Below, one piece after another: positions 51,816-63,901 of a stretch of DNA of 64,000 nt (positions are counted from its first letter, which is position 1; each line of letters starts with the position of its first letter). The notes under the pieces were generated by a model. The model was not told where the DNA came from. It did not search any database and worked only from the letters and a program-made list of their open reading frames with translations. The DNA is taken from contig NC_023753.2 of assembly GCF_000499845.2 (NCBI RefSeq), positions 14,833,030 through 14,897,029 of the forward strand, given 5' to 3'. The stretch comes from Phaseolus vulgaris. Its lineage: Eukaryota; Streptophyta; Magnoliopsida; Fabales; Fabaceae. The position numbers and the translations under genes were made by a program.

Positions 51816-52800
51816 TTATGCCAACTGCAGCTGAACACCCTCAATCTGATCATCAAGACGTTGGAACATGGCTTGGGTTGTTTCGAAATAAACTTTTTGT
51901 TCTTCTTACATGACATCAAGACGGTACAGAAACTGCCTCTCAAACATGGACATGGGTTCACCTCTGTATTCTGGAGCTTGATAGGCAACAAGAATATTGT
52001 GGGGAGTTGCAACAACATCTTCATTCATTGATTGTGGTGTAGGTGAATCTCCTCTGAATTCTGTAGATGGAGAACTCATTCTTTGACTCCTAGCATGATT
52101 AGCAAGTGACTCTCCTCTGTATGACTGATGGATTACAGAGCAAGACTGTTCTGCAGCTTGAAAAATATCATCTTCCATAGGAACAACATTATCTCCTTCT
52201 TCATTTTTGAGATTTGAGGCTTCTCGTTCCTCTCTGTGAGTCCTGCTTTTGTGAAACACCCAACAACCTTCTACTTTGTGAAATCCCATCTTAATGAGAG
52301 TGACATTGTCAATTCCACTCACAGCTTTGATAGTCTCGTTTCTCTCATTAGACGTATCAACACCAAAATAGTCAATCAATTTTGAAACAAGGATAGCATA
52401 AGGAAATCGGTAATCAACTAACCTTTTGGATTTCAGCATGTGTTCCATTATAATGTAAACCCAATTAACTTTTATCAGATACATAATGCAATATAGTAGG
52501 ATTAAATCTTCCTCATGCAACATAGCATGGTTCGTGCCTCTAGGAATGAGTTGCCATGCAATGATATAGGCAATTAATCTGGGGTTAAATTTAGGTTACA
52601 TGAATGGAACCTGTTCACACTTAGGGATGGATCCCTTACACAGTTTCGATAGTATTGAATCTTGTTAAACTCCTGAATCCCATTTGTATTTCCTTTGCCA
52701 ACCTTCAAACCAACATACTTGATTCCAACCACTAAATTCCATACTTCACTGTTGACTTTCATCTTAATCCCTTTCCAGTAGGACACAAGATTTTTCCCAT
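51816..52800 (-). pseudogene. Accessory protein of H, N-terminally truncated
   Basis: It is homologous to B's accessory protein: VNSEVWNLVVGIKYVG, a frameshift near 52580, then IAYIIAWQL, HEEDLILLYCIM, YAILVSKLIDYFGVD, an acidic linker, a TAA near 51908 inside the tail and the final coiled coil GVQLQLA with a stop at 51818. The first about 110 residues are removed by the deletion that joins it to LTR sequence at about 52805. Confidence 0.75.
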
Positions 52801-52805
52801 CCAGA

Positions 52806-53050
52806 GAACATATTTTCTATGCAGTAAAGGATATTTTTACTAAACATGTGAAAAACATTTTCAGAAAACTTGTGCTTGCTCTTATCACATGATTAATGGT
52901 TAAGAGGTAGGTCATGTTGCAAAAAGCTCACTTTAAACAACCTCTAATCTATACCTAAGACATCCTTAAAGAAAATACAAACACTAAGGGAAAATACACA
53001 TTTGGCTTCATCAAACACTTTGTCTTGAAGGGTAGCATCCATCTTCAACA
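52806..53050 (-). repeat. Terminal LTR fragment of H
   Basis: Contains the stretch around ACCTAAGACATCC and the end CATCCATCTTCAACA, corresponding to the outer end of B-type LTRs. No gene. Confidence 0.6.
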
Positions 53051-53084
53051 GTTTTCTCACGAAGGAATCCTACAAAATTCAAAA

Positions 53085-53604
53085 TCAGGTGGCAAGATCT
53101 GATCCCCTAACAAATTTGGGTCCAAGGATGTTAATCTGATTGTAAGGAACCCTAGGATTCTTAGGAACCCACTTTAGGATACCTTTAGGAACAAAAAACT
53201 TTCTAATTTTACAAAATCCGACAGAGTGACCCTTTCTCATGGAGTAGAAACAACAAACAACCAGTTGTTTTGACCTTTTAATCAGTTGATTTTCTGTAAT
53301 GGTTGAAAAAGGTTTTGAACAACCACTGTTCTTGCTTTGTGGGTTAAAACCCAAACCAGATTTTTCAAAGACACATCTTTGAGATGCTAACACATTCTCA
53401 AGATTGGATTTACCTTTTGAAATTGTGTCTACTATTTTCACAAGATACAAAACTTTCTTTTGAAGAGATTCACAATTTTTGCAAGTACTAGATTCACACT
53501 TGCAAGAAGAGTTTTGATAAATCATTTCAAGATTTTCAAAATCAGTTTTTGAATTGTTCAAATTTTCTTCCAGAACTTTGACTCTCTCTCTCAACTAGTA
53601 GTTT
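53085..53604 (-). pseudogene. gag: C gag, C-terminal fragment
   Basis: It encodes the coiled coil (RERVKVLEENLNNSK), the Cys-rich SCKCESSTCKNC, GLGFNPQSK, a degraded KQP doublet (ENQLIKRSKQLVV) and the second knuckle as CFYSMRKGHSVGFC, in which one Cys is replaced by Ser. A TAG precedes the fragment near 53596, and I cuts the gene at 53604. Confidence 0.8.
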
Positions 53605-54317
53605 TGATGTGAATGCAACTACAAGAATACATGATTCTTTGACATTCTTAGGAGCAACTTGAGTTGGTCATAAATGGCACTTTACTTAGAATTGGATCAA
53701 TGTTCTAATTCAAGAACTCACCAAGACTTTGCACCAACCAAAACTCATTTGGAGGTCCATATATTGTCAAATGGAATCAAACAACAAAGAATTGGAAGAA
53801 CACAAATAGAAACCGAACAGAATCATAAAGCTAAGCTACTGAACCGAACAGAATCAAGGAAACAATGCTAGAAACAGAAATTCAAACGGTAGAAAATGAA
53901 GAAAAACACTAGCAACTAAGAACTACCGAATGGAAATTGGAAAAAAAGGAAGAAGGAGCACTTATAGAAGGCAACTTGCAGGATTTGAGAATTGGAAGAA
54001 CCATTCACGCCACTTGGTTCCTTGTTCCAAGATAAGTGATGGAATGCCGCCACTTGAAGCTCACCATTGCTCACAAGATAAGGCAAAGGAAGAAGAAGAC
54101 CCAAGACTCACAATTTCTCTCTAAATTTGAGTATAGTCTCTCTACTATGAAATTCCAATCTGAAAAATACAAAGGGAAGCACCTTATTTATAGCCTATGA
54201 GGTGCTGAAATGCAAATCCAAATGACCCTCAAATGCCACCCAAATTCGGCGCCAACTAGACAATGAAGGAAGTGTGACTTTCCTTCCTAGTTTGGTACCT
54301 CCTAACTCCTATCTACA
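53605..54317 (-). repeat. 3' LTR of element I
   Basis: It is 713 bp, TGATGTGAATGC to CTATCTACA on the plus strand. Bases 53605-54032 match 61168-61595. The minus-strand polypurine tract GGGAGTCTAGGGGGGAG lies at 54334-54318. Confidence 0.85.
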
Positions 54318-54368
54318 CTCCCCCCTAGACTCCCTTACTACTTACACCTTTTTATTACATCCGCACCC

Positions 54369-57300
54369 CTATTCTACAAAAGAAATAAGAAGAGCCATCT
54401 TATTATACTCTTGTCCCAAAGCTCTTGCCATGCTCCTAGTAATTCGTTGGGCTTGGACCCCTTGTTGGGCTTGGGCTTCATGGGCTTGAGCATCCTCTAC
54501 TTGGTTTCCATCATACTCCCCGGGTTGGAGAGAATTCGTCCACGAATTTGGGAAACCTGCAGCAAAAGGAGTGAGATCAGTAATATTGAAAGAATTACTA
54601 CCAAGATATGTAGAGGGCATATCTAACTCATAGGCATTATCATTAATCCTCTTGATGACTTGGAAAGGGCCATCACCACGAGGCATAAGTTTGGACTTCC
54701 TTAGAGAAGGAAATCTATCCTTTCTCAAGTGAAGCCAAACCCAATCACCGGGCTCAAAGATTAATGCCTTTCTCCTTTGGTTGGCAGTGTCAGCATACTT
54801 ACCAACTTTCTTCTCAATTTGTAACTTGATGCGGTTATGCAAATCTTTAATAAAAGAAGCCTTTTCAAAACCGTCTTTGCATAGAACCTCATCAAGTACA
54901 GGAATAGGAAGAAGATCTAGAGGTGTGAGGGGATTAAACCCATAAACAACCTCAAAAGGAGAATGGTTAGTGGTGGAATTTACTACTCTATTATAAGCAA
55001 ATTCAACATGAGGTAGTAAATCCTCCCAAGCCCTTGGATTCCCGGAAATAAAGCATCGCAATAATTGACCCAAAGTTCTATTAACCACTTTGGTTTGACC
55101 ATCAGTTTGGGGTGGCAAGTAGTAGAAAACAGAAGTTTTGTGCCAAGTTTCCCCCATAAGGTCCGCCAAAAGTGACTTAAGAACTTAGAATCCCTATCGG
55201 ATACTATACTTCTAGGAAGTCCATGTAAACGAACAACTTCCTTGAAGAAGAGATTTGCAATATGGCATGCATCATCCACTTTGTGGCATGGAATAAAATG
55301 AGCCATTTTAGAAAAACGGTCCACTACCACAAAGATGGAATCCTTACCCTTCGATGTCTTGGGTAGTCCTAAGATAAAATCCATAGAAATGTCAACCCAA
55401 GGCATTGTAGAGATAGGAAGAGGGGTATATAAACCATGGGGTTGGACCTTAGATTTAGCCTTCCTACATGCTATACATCTATCACAGAAAGTATGTACGG
55501 ATTTGCGCATGTGAGACCAAAAGAAATGTTCATGCAATGTTTCTAAGGTCTTAGCTACCCCAAAATGTCCCATAAGCCCACCCTCATGAGCCTCTCTAAC
55601 AAGAGATTGTCTTATGGATCCTTGGGGAACACAAAGTCTTTTTCCTTTGAAAAGAAAACCATTATGTAAGAAAAAGTCTTTGTGACCTCCCTTGGAACAC
55701 TCTTGATAGATTAGAGAGAAATCTAAGTCATCATGATAAAGTTCCTTTATGTGATCAAAGCCTAAATATTGAACATTCAAAACATTTAACAAGGTATATC
55801 TTCTTGAAAGAGCATCGGCAACCACATTAATTTTACCTTGTTTATGTTTGATCACATAAGGAAATTGCTCAATAAACTCCACCCACTTAGCATGTCTCTT
55901 ATTAAGCTTGCTTTGGCTTTTCAAATATTTAAGGGACTCATGATCACTATGGATCACAAATTCCTTTGGAAAAAGATAATGTTGCCAATTTTGCAAAGCT
56001 CTAACAAGAGCATAAAGTTCTTTATCATAAGTGGAGTAATTGAGATGACTCCCTTTGAGTTTCTCACTAAAATAAGCTATGGGGTGTCCTTCTTGAAGGA
56101 GGACGGCCCCAATGCCTATATTAGAGGCATCACACTCTATTTCAAATGTCTTAGCAAAGTTAGGAAGGGCTAGAATGGGGGCTTTAGTTAATTTATCTTT
56201 CAAAGTTTGAAAAGCGTTTTCTTGCTCTTGTCCCCACTTAAAAACCACATCCTTCTTTACTATGGCATTTAAAGGTGCGGCAATTGTACTAAAGTCTTTC
56301 ACAAACTGCCTATAAAAACTAGCAAGTCCATGAAAACTTCGTACTTCATTGACATTGGTGGGTGTAGGCCAATGTTGAATTGCTGCAACTTTTGTTTGAT
56401 CTACATGCACCCCTTTATGACTAACCTCAAACCCTAGGAAGTCTATATGATCTAATGCAAAGAAACATTTAGCATACAATTTCTCCTTCCTAAGGGTTTC
56501 TAAAACTTGTCTAACATGTGACTCATGATCTTCTAAAGACAAGCTATATATTAGAATATCATCAAAGTAAACCACAACAAACTTGCCAATGAATGCTCTT
56601 AAAACATGATGCATGAGTCGCATGAAGGTACTAGGAGCATTAGTCAAGCCAAAAGGCATGACCAACCACTCATATAAACCAAATTTGGTCTTAAAAGCAG
56701 TTTTCCATTCATCACCATGTTTAATTCGAATTTGATTGTAACCACTCTTAAGATCAATTTTGGAAAATATTTTAGACCCATGTAATTCATCCAACAAGTC
56801 ATCTAACCTAGGAATGGGATGCCTATATTTGATGGTGATGTTATTTATAGCGCGACAATCCGTACACATCCTCCATGTCCCATCCTTTTTAGGGACAAGT
56901 ATGACAGGCATAGCACATGGGCTCATGCTATCTTGTACCCACCCCTTAGCTAATAAATCCTCAACTTGTCTTTGAATTTCTTTGGTCTCTTGGGGATTGG
57001 TCCTATATGCAGGGCGATTTGGTAAAGAAACCCCGGACATGAAGTCTATTTGGTGTTCAATCCCTCTTAGAGGTGGTAAGCCTTTAGGAGGATCTTGAAA
57101 CACATCTTCATATTCCTTTACCAAATGGTCCAAACATGTGGGACTATCCTTAGCCGACTCATATTCACTAGGTCTAGGAATAGCTAAAAAAATAGGCTTG
57201 TGAGTAACTATTACCTTTTTAACTTGTTGGGAAGATATGAGAAGGCTTCTCTTGGAATTTTTTATATCTTTTTCTTTCTCTCTCTTTTCTCTCATTTTGA

Positions 57301-59819
57301 CTTGGTCCTCATGTAATTCCTTTGGAGAGAGAGACTTAAGAATGACTTTGTGTCCATGGAAGTTAAAAGAAATTTTGTTGGTAAAGCCATCATGAAAATT
57401 TTTTCTATGAAATTGCCATGGCCTACCTAAAAGTATATGAGTAGCTTCCATTGGAACAACATCACACAAGACCTCATCTTTATATTTGCCAATGGAAAAT
57501 GTAATGAGGACTTGTTTGTTCACTACTATCTCACCCACCTCACTCAACCATTGTAACTTGTAGGGCTTGGCATGAGAGATAGTAGGCAATCCAAGTTTGT
57601 CTACCACTCTTGTGCTTGCCACATTCGCACAACTCCCCCCATCTACAATCAAAGAGCATACTCTATCACTAATAAGACACCTTGAATGAAAGATATTTTC
57701 TCTTTGAGTTTCATCAAAAGGTTTTAACACTTGTCCAAGCATGCGTCTTATTACTAATAGGTCACCCTCATGTGGGCTTTCACTTTCACTCTCACTTGGG
57801 GATCTAGAAGGTGAGGAATGTCTAGAAGATTCAGACCCATGCTCACTACTATCTACCCCATCATGCATATACATAGCTCGTTTAGAAGGGCAATTAGAAG
57901 CAATATGTCCATAGCTTAAGCATTTAAAACACTTCTTACTAGACGATTTAGGTGGTGATTTAGGCCTAGAATTGGAAGTGGAAGGCTTAGACTCTCTAGG
58001 TTTGAAAGTAGAGTCCTTAGAAGGGATATGTGAAAAAGAATTATTTTTATTTTTCCAAGAAGAGTGGTAGTAGTTATCCTTAGAAGAATTTTTGAAAGCA
58101 TTTTTCCTTGCAAGTTGATTTTCAATTTTGCTAGCAAGGTGCACCACATTTTCCAAAGAAGAATATTCTTGTAACTCTACCACGTCTTGAATGTCCCTTC
58201 GAAGGCCACTCACAAACCTAGCTATCTTAGCTTCCTCACTCTCATCCATATTAACTCGAATTAAAAGCGTGTCTAGTTGTTTAAAGTAATCATCCACACT
58301 TAGCGTGCCTTGGTGAAACCGTTGGAGTTTCAACATAAGGTCTTTCCTAAAGTGTGGGGGTACGAATCTAGCGCGTAAACATGCTTTCAAATCGTTCCAA
58401 GAGACCACGGGCGGCCTCTTGTGTAGGTCAATGTCCATGAGGTATTGATGCCACCATTGCATGGCATAGTCCAAAAATTCTAAAGAAGCTAACATAACCC
58501 TATGCTCATCCCTAACCCCATTTACATCAAAAATTTGGTCAACCTTAGCCTCCCATCCTAAGTATACATTGGGATCACTTTCACCACTAAAACTAGGAAG
58601 TTTTACATTAGGAGAACAAGGACCAGCCACATGTTGGCGCCTCTCTTCATGGTGATGATGTCATGGCCTTGGATTGTCTTCATAATAACCATGAGAAGAA
58701 TGGGAGTGCCTTGAAGAATGCCGAATAGGAGGAGGAGTTCTTCTCTCACGGTTTTGATGCATTTCTTCTCGGTTTAACTCCAAACTTTGGAGCCGTGCCT
58801 CCATTTTCCTTATCACCTCAAGATAGTGAGCATTGGATTGCTTGGTGTACCGCCCTGGTAGTCGGAAGTGATGACGTGGCATCGAGCTATTATATATGCG
58901 TGTTGAACGGGACACCTGGCTGGAAGAAGGGAAGGAAGTCGGGGGGCTCGTGTAGTCGCCAGTTATTAAGTTGGCGTGTTCCGATCTCTAGCATACCTAA
59001 ACCGGCGGTCACCGGGTTTGAGATGAAGTCGCCAGATGTGAACCCAGGCGACCAAGTGATTAGAGATCGCCGAAACAAGGACATCGCCAAAGATGAAGTC
59101 AGATAGTCATTTCCTAGCTAGCCAGAGGATAAGGTCGGGGGACAGCTTACCTGAACATACACGGTGAAGCAGGTAGAGTAGATCATGAAGGCGGCCGGCG
59201 AGACCACAGGGAAGGTGTGTACGAAGGCACCCGGACTCGCCACTCAGAAGAGATCACGCTCCAAGGCAACTATGCACTGAGTTGTGTCATGCATAAGTAA
59301 CTTAGCCAAAAAACCTGAAGAGTAAGAAGTGGCGCCCAAGTCAAGGATGCTCCAGATGGTGACACGCGTACAGCTGGATGCGAGCCACGTGTCCAGATGT
59401 GTAACTGTCTGGAGAGAGAAAGTGCGCAGGTATATAAGAGATTCTAACGAACTTCTGAGGTACGCACGTTTAGATTACTTCTTTACGCTTGCGAGCTTTG
59501 AGTACGCTGAGAGAGAATTTTGCACGGTTCCTTAGAGTTCTTGAGTTTTCTCTTAGTATTTGGTGGTTCAGTCGCTGACTTGGGCGTCGGAGCGTGATCG
59601 GCCGCAGCGGCGCCGTTCTGTCTTTTGCAGGTTCTTAAGGTGAATCACGGTGAAGGACGGAGGCTAACACGGCGCAGAAGTCGATCCAGGTTTGACGAGG
59701 CAAGGTTCTTGCGTCCCGGTCAACAGGCAGGATCACTTGGCATTCTTTAAGTCTTCATAAAGGTCTGCCTTTTGTGGTGAGCACGGTTTGGAGGACTCTC
59801 CACTAGAAAAATGAGCCAT
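54369..59819 (-). pseudogene. gag-pol: Gag-pol polyprotein of I, interrupted by solo LTR
   Basis: The start is ATG 59819 (MAHFSSGESSK); the frame crosses the solo LTR at its CTTGG duplication and resumes at 58845. Gag has WWHQYLMD and the knuckle [14 protein letters not shown]; protease has [13 protein letters not shown] has [13 protein letters not shown] and YFDD; RNase H has [16 protein letters not shown]; integrase has [10 protein letters not shown]...CDRCIAC, D in DISMDF and SDRDSKF. Defects are a TGA near 58660, before the gag core, and a one-base loss near 55117 in the integrase (frame continues 55169-54369 with GDWVWLHLRKDRFP and the tail ITRSMARAL). Apart from these two changes about 1500 codons are readable. 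Confidence 0.9.
58846..59735 (+). repeat. Solo LTR of the E family
   Basis: 890 bp, TGTACCGCCCTGG to GGCAGGATCA, flanked by CTTGG on both sides (58841-58845, 59736-59740). It is homologous to E's LTRs in inverse orientation, with the CACGTG and TATATAAG boxes near 59387-59440. No internal element sequence remains, as expected after recombination between two LTRs. Confidence 0.9.
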
Positions 59820-61167
59820 GAGCAGAAAATACACAAAAACAGAAAACAAAACAGTGAAAGAAAACTTGTTAGACAATTAAAAGGGAGATATAGGTTGCTG
59901 GAAAATGCCCAAGAAAGCACTCAAACCACTCCAAGAAAATATTCTGTCCTCAACCAAGCCTTTCTTATGGAATGGAGTAGCTTCAAGTGAAATATGTCAC
60001 AGCAAACCAACTTACTTAAGAACAAGTCTCCACACAACTTTAAGAAGAACAAAAAAAAGACAAGCAAGAAAAGGCAGAAACAATAAAAGCTAAACCAAAA
60101 AACAGAGAGCAATGTATGACAAACTAGAAAGAATATGAATGAAAGACAATCAAGAAAAGAAGGAACTCAATGAATAAAGAAGGCACACAAAAAGAGTCCT
60201 AAAGAAAAGTGCTAGAGTAGATTGAAGAAAACAGAAAACAGCTACTGGAATTTTTTTTTTTTAATGCAAATTGTGCTATGTTTACAGATTTAACTGGAAT
60301 GATTGAAAGGGAACTGGAATGTGAAAAATTAACCACAGAAACTTCAATGTCTTAACTCAATAATGGCACTGGAATGAGGTAAAAACAGTAAGCCAATTGA
60401 GAGAAATAAAATTTTCAAAATTGCTGCCCAATTACCGTATTCTTTTCGGCAGTATTGTACACTTTCCGTATTTTATTTATCATTTTTTGTGTACTTGGAA
60501 TTTTTGAGTAATTCTTTTTTCTATGCTTTTGTAACACTTTGAAGAATGTAAATCCAAATTTTCACAAATTTCCTATGAGCCAATTAATTGCAGTAAATTG
60601 AAAACAGTAGCACGTTTGTAAGAAAACAGAGGAGCCTATTTAGGAATGAAAAACAGTATGATTAACTAACAAAGACATAATGGAAAGTATGTAAAGGAAC
60701 TTGTATAGAATAAGAATACAAGCATGAACTCAAATCTAAAAATGAAAATGCACAAAGGATCAAGCAATAAACTCAAAAACAGAAAGTAAACCAAAGCAAG
60801 AAACAATCAAAGCAATAAAAGTACTACTAGAAGTAATGACAATTATGGAATAACATGACTAAGACAAAACTTGACATGATTACAAAATTAAAAGACATAT
60901 AACAAGATATAACAACAAGTGAAAGGAAGCTTAAGGTCAGCTCTAGGAAGGAGAATGCCATTCCAAAAGAGCAGCCATACTCATATGAACAATGAGTGCT
61001 AGAAACCTTTTCACAAACACATGGTGTAACAAAAGAAAACAGCAAGAAAACTCAAAATAAATCCTAAAACAGAATGGTAAACAACTTGAATTAAAGAGCT
61101 CTTGAAATGTAAAGTGCAATACAACTCAAAATTTAAGCAAAAACAAGCCTAGACTCTAGATACCACA
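59820..61167 (-). other. Leader of I and primer binding site
   Basis: About 1.35 kb of A-rich sequence on the plus strand with no convincing ORF. TGTGGTATCTAGAGTC on the minus strand at 61168-61153 is a Met-type primer site. Confidence 0.7.
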
Positions 61168-61595
61168 TGATGTGAATGCAACTACAAGAATACATGATTC
61201 TTTGACATTCTTAGGAGCAACTTGAGTTGGTCATAAATGGCACTTTACTTAGAATTGGATCAATGTTCTAATTCAAGAACTCACCAAGACTTTGCACCAA
61301 CCAAAACTCATTTGGAGGTCCATATATTGTCAAATGGAATCAAACAACAAAGAATTGGAAGAACACAAATAGAAACCGAACAGAATCATAAAGCTAAGCT
61401 ACTGAACCGAACAGAATCAAGGAAACAATGCTGGAAACAGAAATTCAAACGGTAGAAAATGAAGATAAACACTAGCAACTAAGAACTACCGAATGGAAAT
61501 TGAAAAAAAAGGAAGAAGGAGCACTTATAGAAGGGAACTTGCTGGATTTGAGAATTGGAAGAACCATTCACGCCACTTGGTTCCTTGTTCCAAGA
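61168..61595 (-). repeat. 5' LTR of element I, truncated
   Basis: 428 bp matching 53605-54032. The remaining about 285 bp of LTR are missing at the junction with J. Confidence 0.85.
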
Positions 61596-63575
61596 AGGTT
61601 GCAAAATACAAAGAACAGCAACATAGGCTCTAGTAGAAGTTATCATGGAGGAGAATTCCAAAATGAGAAGTTCAGCAAGTTCTGTGAGAAGATGGGGATC
61701 CTGCACAATTTCTCTGCACCAAGAACTCCACAACAGAATGGAGTGGTAGAGAGGAAGAACAGGTCTCTTGAAGAGCTAGCAAGGACAATGCTTAGTGAAT
61801 CATCTCTTCCTAAGTACTTTTGGGAGGATGCAGTGAGCACTTCGTGTTATGTGATGAATAGAGTGCTTATTAGGCCTATCTTGAAGAAAACTCCATATAA
61901 ACTCTTCAATGGAAGGAAGCCTAATATCAACCATCTCAGAGTGTTTGGCTGCAGTTGCTTCGTTCTCAACAATGGAAAAGAAAACGTGGGAAAGTTTGAT
62001 GAGAAAGCGGATCTTATCATCTTCATAGGGTATTCACTCACAAGTCATGCATATAGAATCTAAAATAAGAGGTTGATGACTGTAGAAGAATCAGTTCACG
62101 TTGTCTTTGATGAGGTAGATCACAGAAACATCCAAATCCCGAAGACCAGTGCTGAAGAAGATGAACAGAGCATCAGTTTGGAGAAGCTGGAAATCTGTGC
62201 AGAAAAACAACCGGTTGATTCGCAGAAACAACCGATTGAAATTCTGCAACAGAGTGAGCTGCCCAAAGAGTGGAGGATTCCTAGAGATCTGTTAGTGGAA
62301 AACATCATAGGGCAGATAAAGGAAGGTGTCTCCACACGTAGCTCCATCTCTAACTTCTGCAGGCACACAACTTTTGTCTCTCAAATTGAACCAAAGTCAA
62401 TTGAGGAAGCTCTCAAGGATGAGAAGTGGGTTGAAGCTATGCATGAAGAGTTGAATCAGTTTGCAAGGAATGAGGTATGGTTTCTTGTCCCTAGAACTGA
62501 TGAAATGAATATTATTGGTTCGAAATGGGTTTTCAGGAACAAGTTAGATGAAGATGGTGTGATCACAAGGAACAAAGCAAGGCTAGTTGCCAAGGGCTAC
62601 AATCAAGAGGAGGGCATAGATTATGGTGAAACCTTTGCTCCTGTTGCTATATTGGAGGCTGTGAGGCTGCTGTTGGCATTTGCTTGTATGAATGGTTTCA
62701 AACTCTTCCAAATGGATGTAAAGAGTGCTTTTTTGAATGGCTACATCAATAAGGAAGTTTATGTAGATCAACCACTGGGTTTTGAAGATCATAAGCATCC
62801 CAACAATGTCTTCAAGTTGAAGAAAGCTTTGTATGGACTCTAGCAAGCTCCAAGACAATGGTATGAGAGGCTTAGCAACTTTCTGCTATCTCATGGTTAT
62901 GAAAGGGGAATGGTAGACAAGACTATCAAAAAGTCAAATGCAGAAATAATTCTTGTGCAAATCTATGTTTATGACATCATCTTTGGTGCTACACAAGATA
63001 GTTTGTGTGAAGAATTTGTGGCTGCAATGAAAGGTGAGTTTGAAATGTCTATGATGGGAGAACTGTCTTTCTTTCTTGGATCGCAGGTTAAGCAAACAAA
63101 GGATGGGATCTTTCTATGTCAATCAAAATATTGTAAGGAGATTCTCAAGAAATTTGAAATGGAGAGTTGCAAAGAAGCAAGCACTCCAATCTCATGGCAT
63201 AGCAAGAAGCAAGCATGTGTTGCTCTCTCTACTGCTAAGGCTGAGTATATTGTTGCTGGAAGTTGTTGCGCACATATTCTGTGGCTCAAACAACAACTTG
63301 CAGACTTTGGATTACAAATCAGCAAGCTTCCTTTGATGTGTGATAACACAAGTGCCATCAATCTTACCAAAAATCAGATTCAACACTCAAGGACCAAACA
63401 TATTGAGATAAGGCATCATTTCATCAGGGATCATGTAAACAATGGGAACTATGAAGTGAAGTTTGTGGAGACCAAACTGCAGTTAGCTGACATCTTCACG
63501 AAACCATTACCAAAAGAGAGGTTTTTCTTTCTAAGAAATGAGTTAGGTATCCTTGATCTTAATAATCTCTCTTAA
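61596..63575 (+). pseudogene. pol: Pol of J (integrase to RNase H), broken
   Basis: Integrase: SYHGGEFQNEKF, PQQNGVVERKN, and VFGCSCFVLNNGKEN; a TAA at 62061 precedes MTVEESVHVVFDE. The linker holds EKQPVDSQKQPIE. RT: NIIGSKWVFRNK, VKSAFLNGYIN; TAG at 62841-62843 replaces a Lys; the frame then changes near 62900. The catalytic box is YVYD instead of YVDD. At 63186-63195 STPIS is joined directly to WHSKKQACVALST, an in-frame loss of about 114 codons relative to B that removes the end of RT and start of RNase H. The C-terminus KPLPKERFFFLRNELGI is present. Confidence 0.85.
62205..62246. repeat. Motif doublet inside pol coding sequence (J)
   Basis: CAACCGGTTGATTC at 62208 and CAACCGATTGAAATT at 62229, 21 nt apart, encoding two KQP units (EKQPVDSQKQPIE). 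Confidence 0.75.
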
Positions 63576-63901
63576 ATTTGTTTTTATACATGCTAAAGTC
63601 TATTTGTGAAGACAAATAAGGGGAGAATTAATTGGTTCTTGTATATCTTTATCTGAAACTGTGTAATCTGTTAAAATCTCTGATATAAAACTGTTTTCTG
63701 TTGCTGCTGATAGAAACAACCGATTGTTTCGAGTAAACAACCGATTGTTTATAAGGTTTAATGCTTTAATTGTGTGAAAATCTTACCTGCTGCTGTAAGA
63801 AGCATTAAACTGTATATATGCTAGTTTTGCCGGTACTGCTTCAGATTCAATCAGATCAAACACAAGCACCAGGGATTTGTCTTCATCAAATAGGGGGAGA
63901 T
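63576..63901 (+). other. 3' untranslated region of J with two polypurine tracts
   Basis: Hairpin CTATTTGT/ACAAATA with following AGGGGAGA at 63601-63628, a clear motif doublet at 63714-63750 (cores 63717 and 63738), and the terminal tract AAATAGGGGGAGAT at 63888-63901. No gene. Confidence 0.7.
63714..63750. repeat. Motif doublet, 3' region of J
   Basis: Two copies of AAACAACCGATTGTTT start 21 nt apart with the spacer CGAGT between them. Confidence 0.8.

Larger units (their letters stand above)
51006..53050 (-). mobile_element. Element H: 2-kb copia deletion derivative
   Basis: It starts TGTTGGGTTTAATAG and ends ATCCATCTTCAACA, the same ends as B's LTRs, and is flanked by GTTTT on both sides (51001-51005, 53051-53055). 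Inside are the inner part of one LTR, part of an accessory gene and the outer end of the other LTR. Gag, pol and primer site are absent. Confidence 0.85.
26330..53604 (-). mobile_element. Element C: SIRE-like Ty1/copia retrotransposon split by B, D and H
   Basis: C consists of 26330-28701, 38523-39257, 49559-51005 and 53056-53604. Removing B, D and H with one copy of each target duplication joins pol segments in the correct order: RNase H, RT, integrase, protease and gag C-terminus. The 3' LTR is complete; the gag N-terminus and 5' LTR are missing where I abuts at 53604/53605. Confidence 0.85.
53605..61595 (-). mobile_element. Element I: Ty3/gypsy chromovirus, probably CRM-like
   Basis: Left LTR 53605-54317, right LTR fragment 61168-61595; the shared 428 bp differ at about five positions by eye. 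Minus-strand order is LTR, Met-type primer site, 1.3-kb leader, one gag-pol frame, polypurine tract, LTR. The right LTR is cut at 61595 where J begins, so no duplication is scorable. The CRM assignment rests on the polyprotein tail and is tentative. Confidence 0.85.

Noticed and set aside
39253..53055. Shared GTTTT duplications of D and H as evidence of a linked event
   Set aside because: The elements belong to different superfamilies, their sites are far apart in C, and a T-rich 5-mer can recur by chance.
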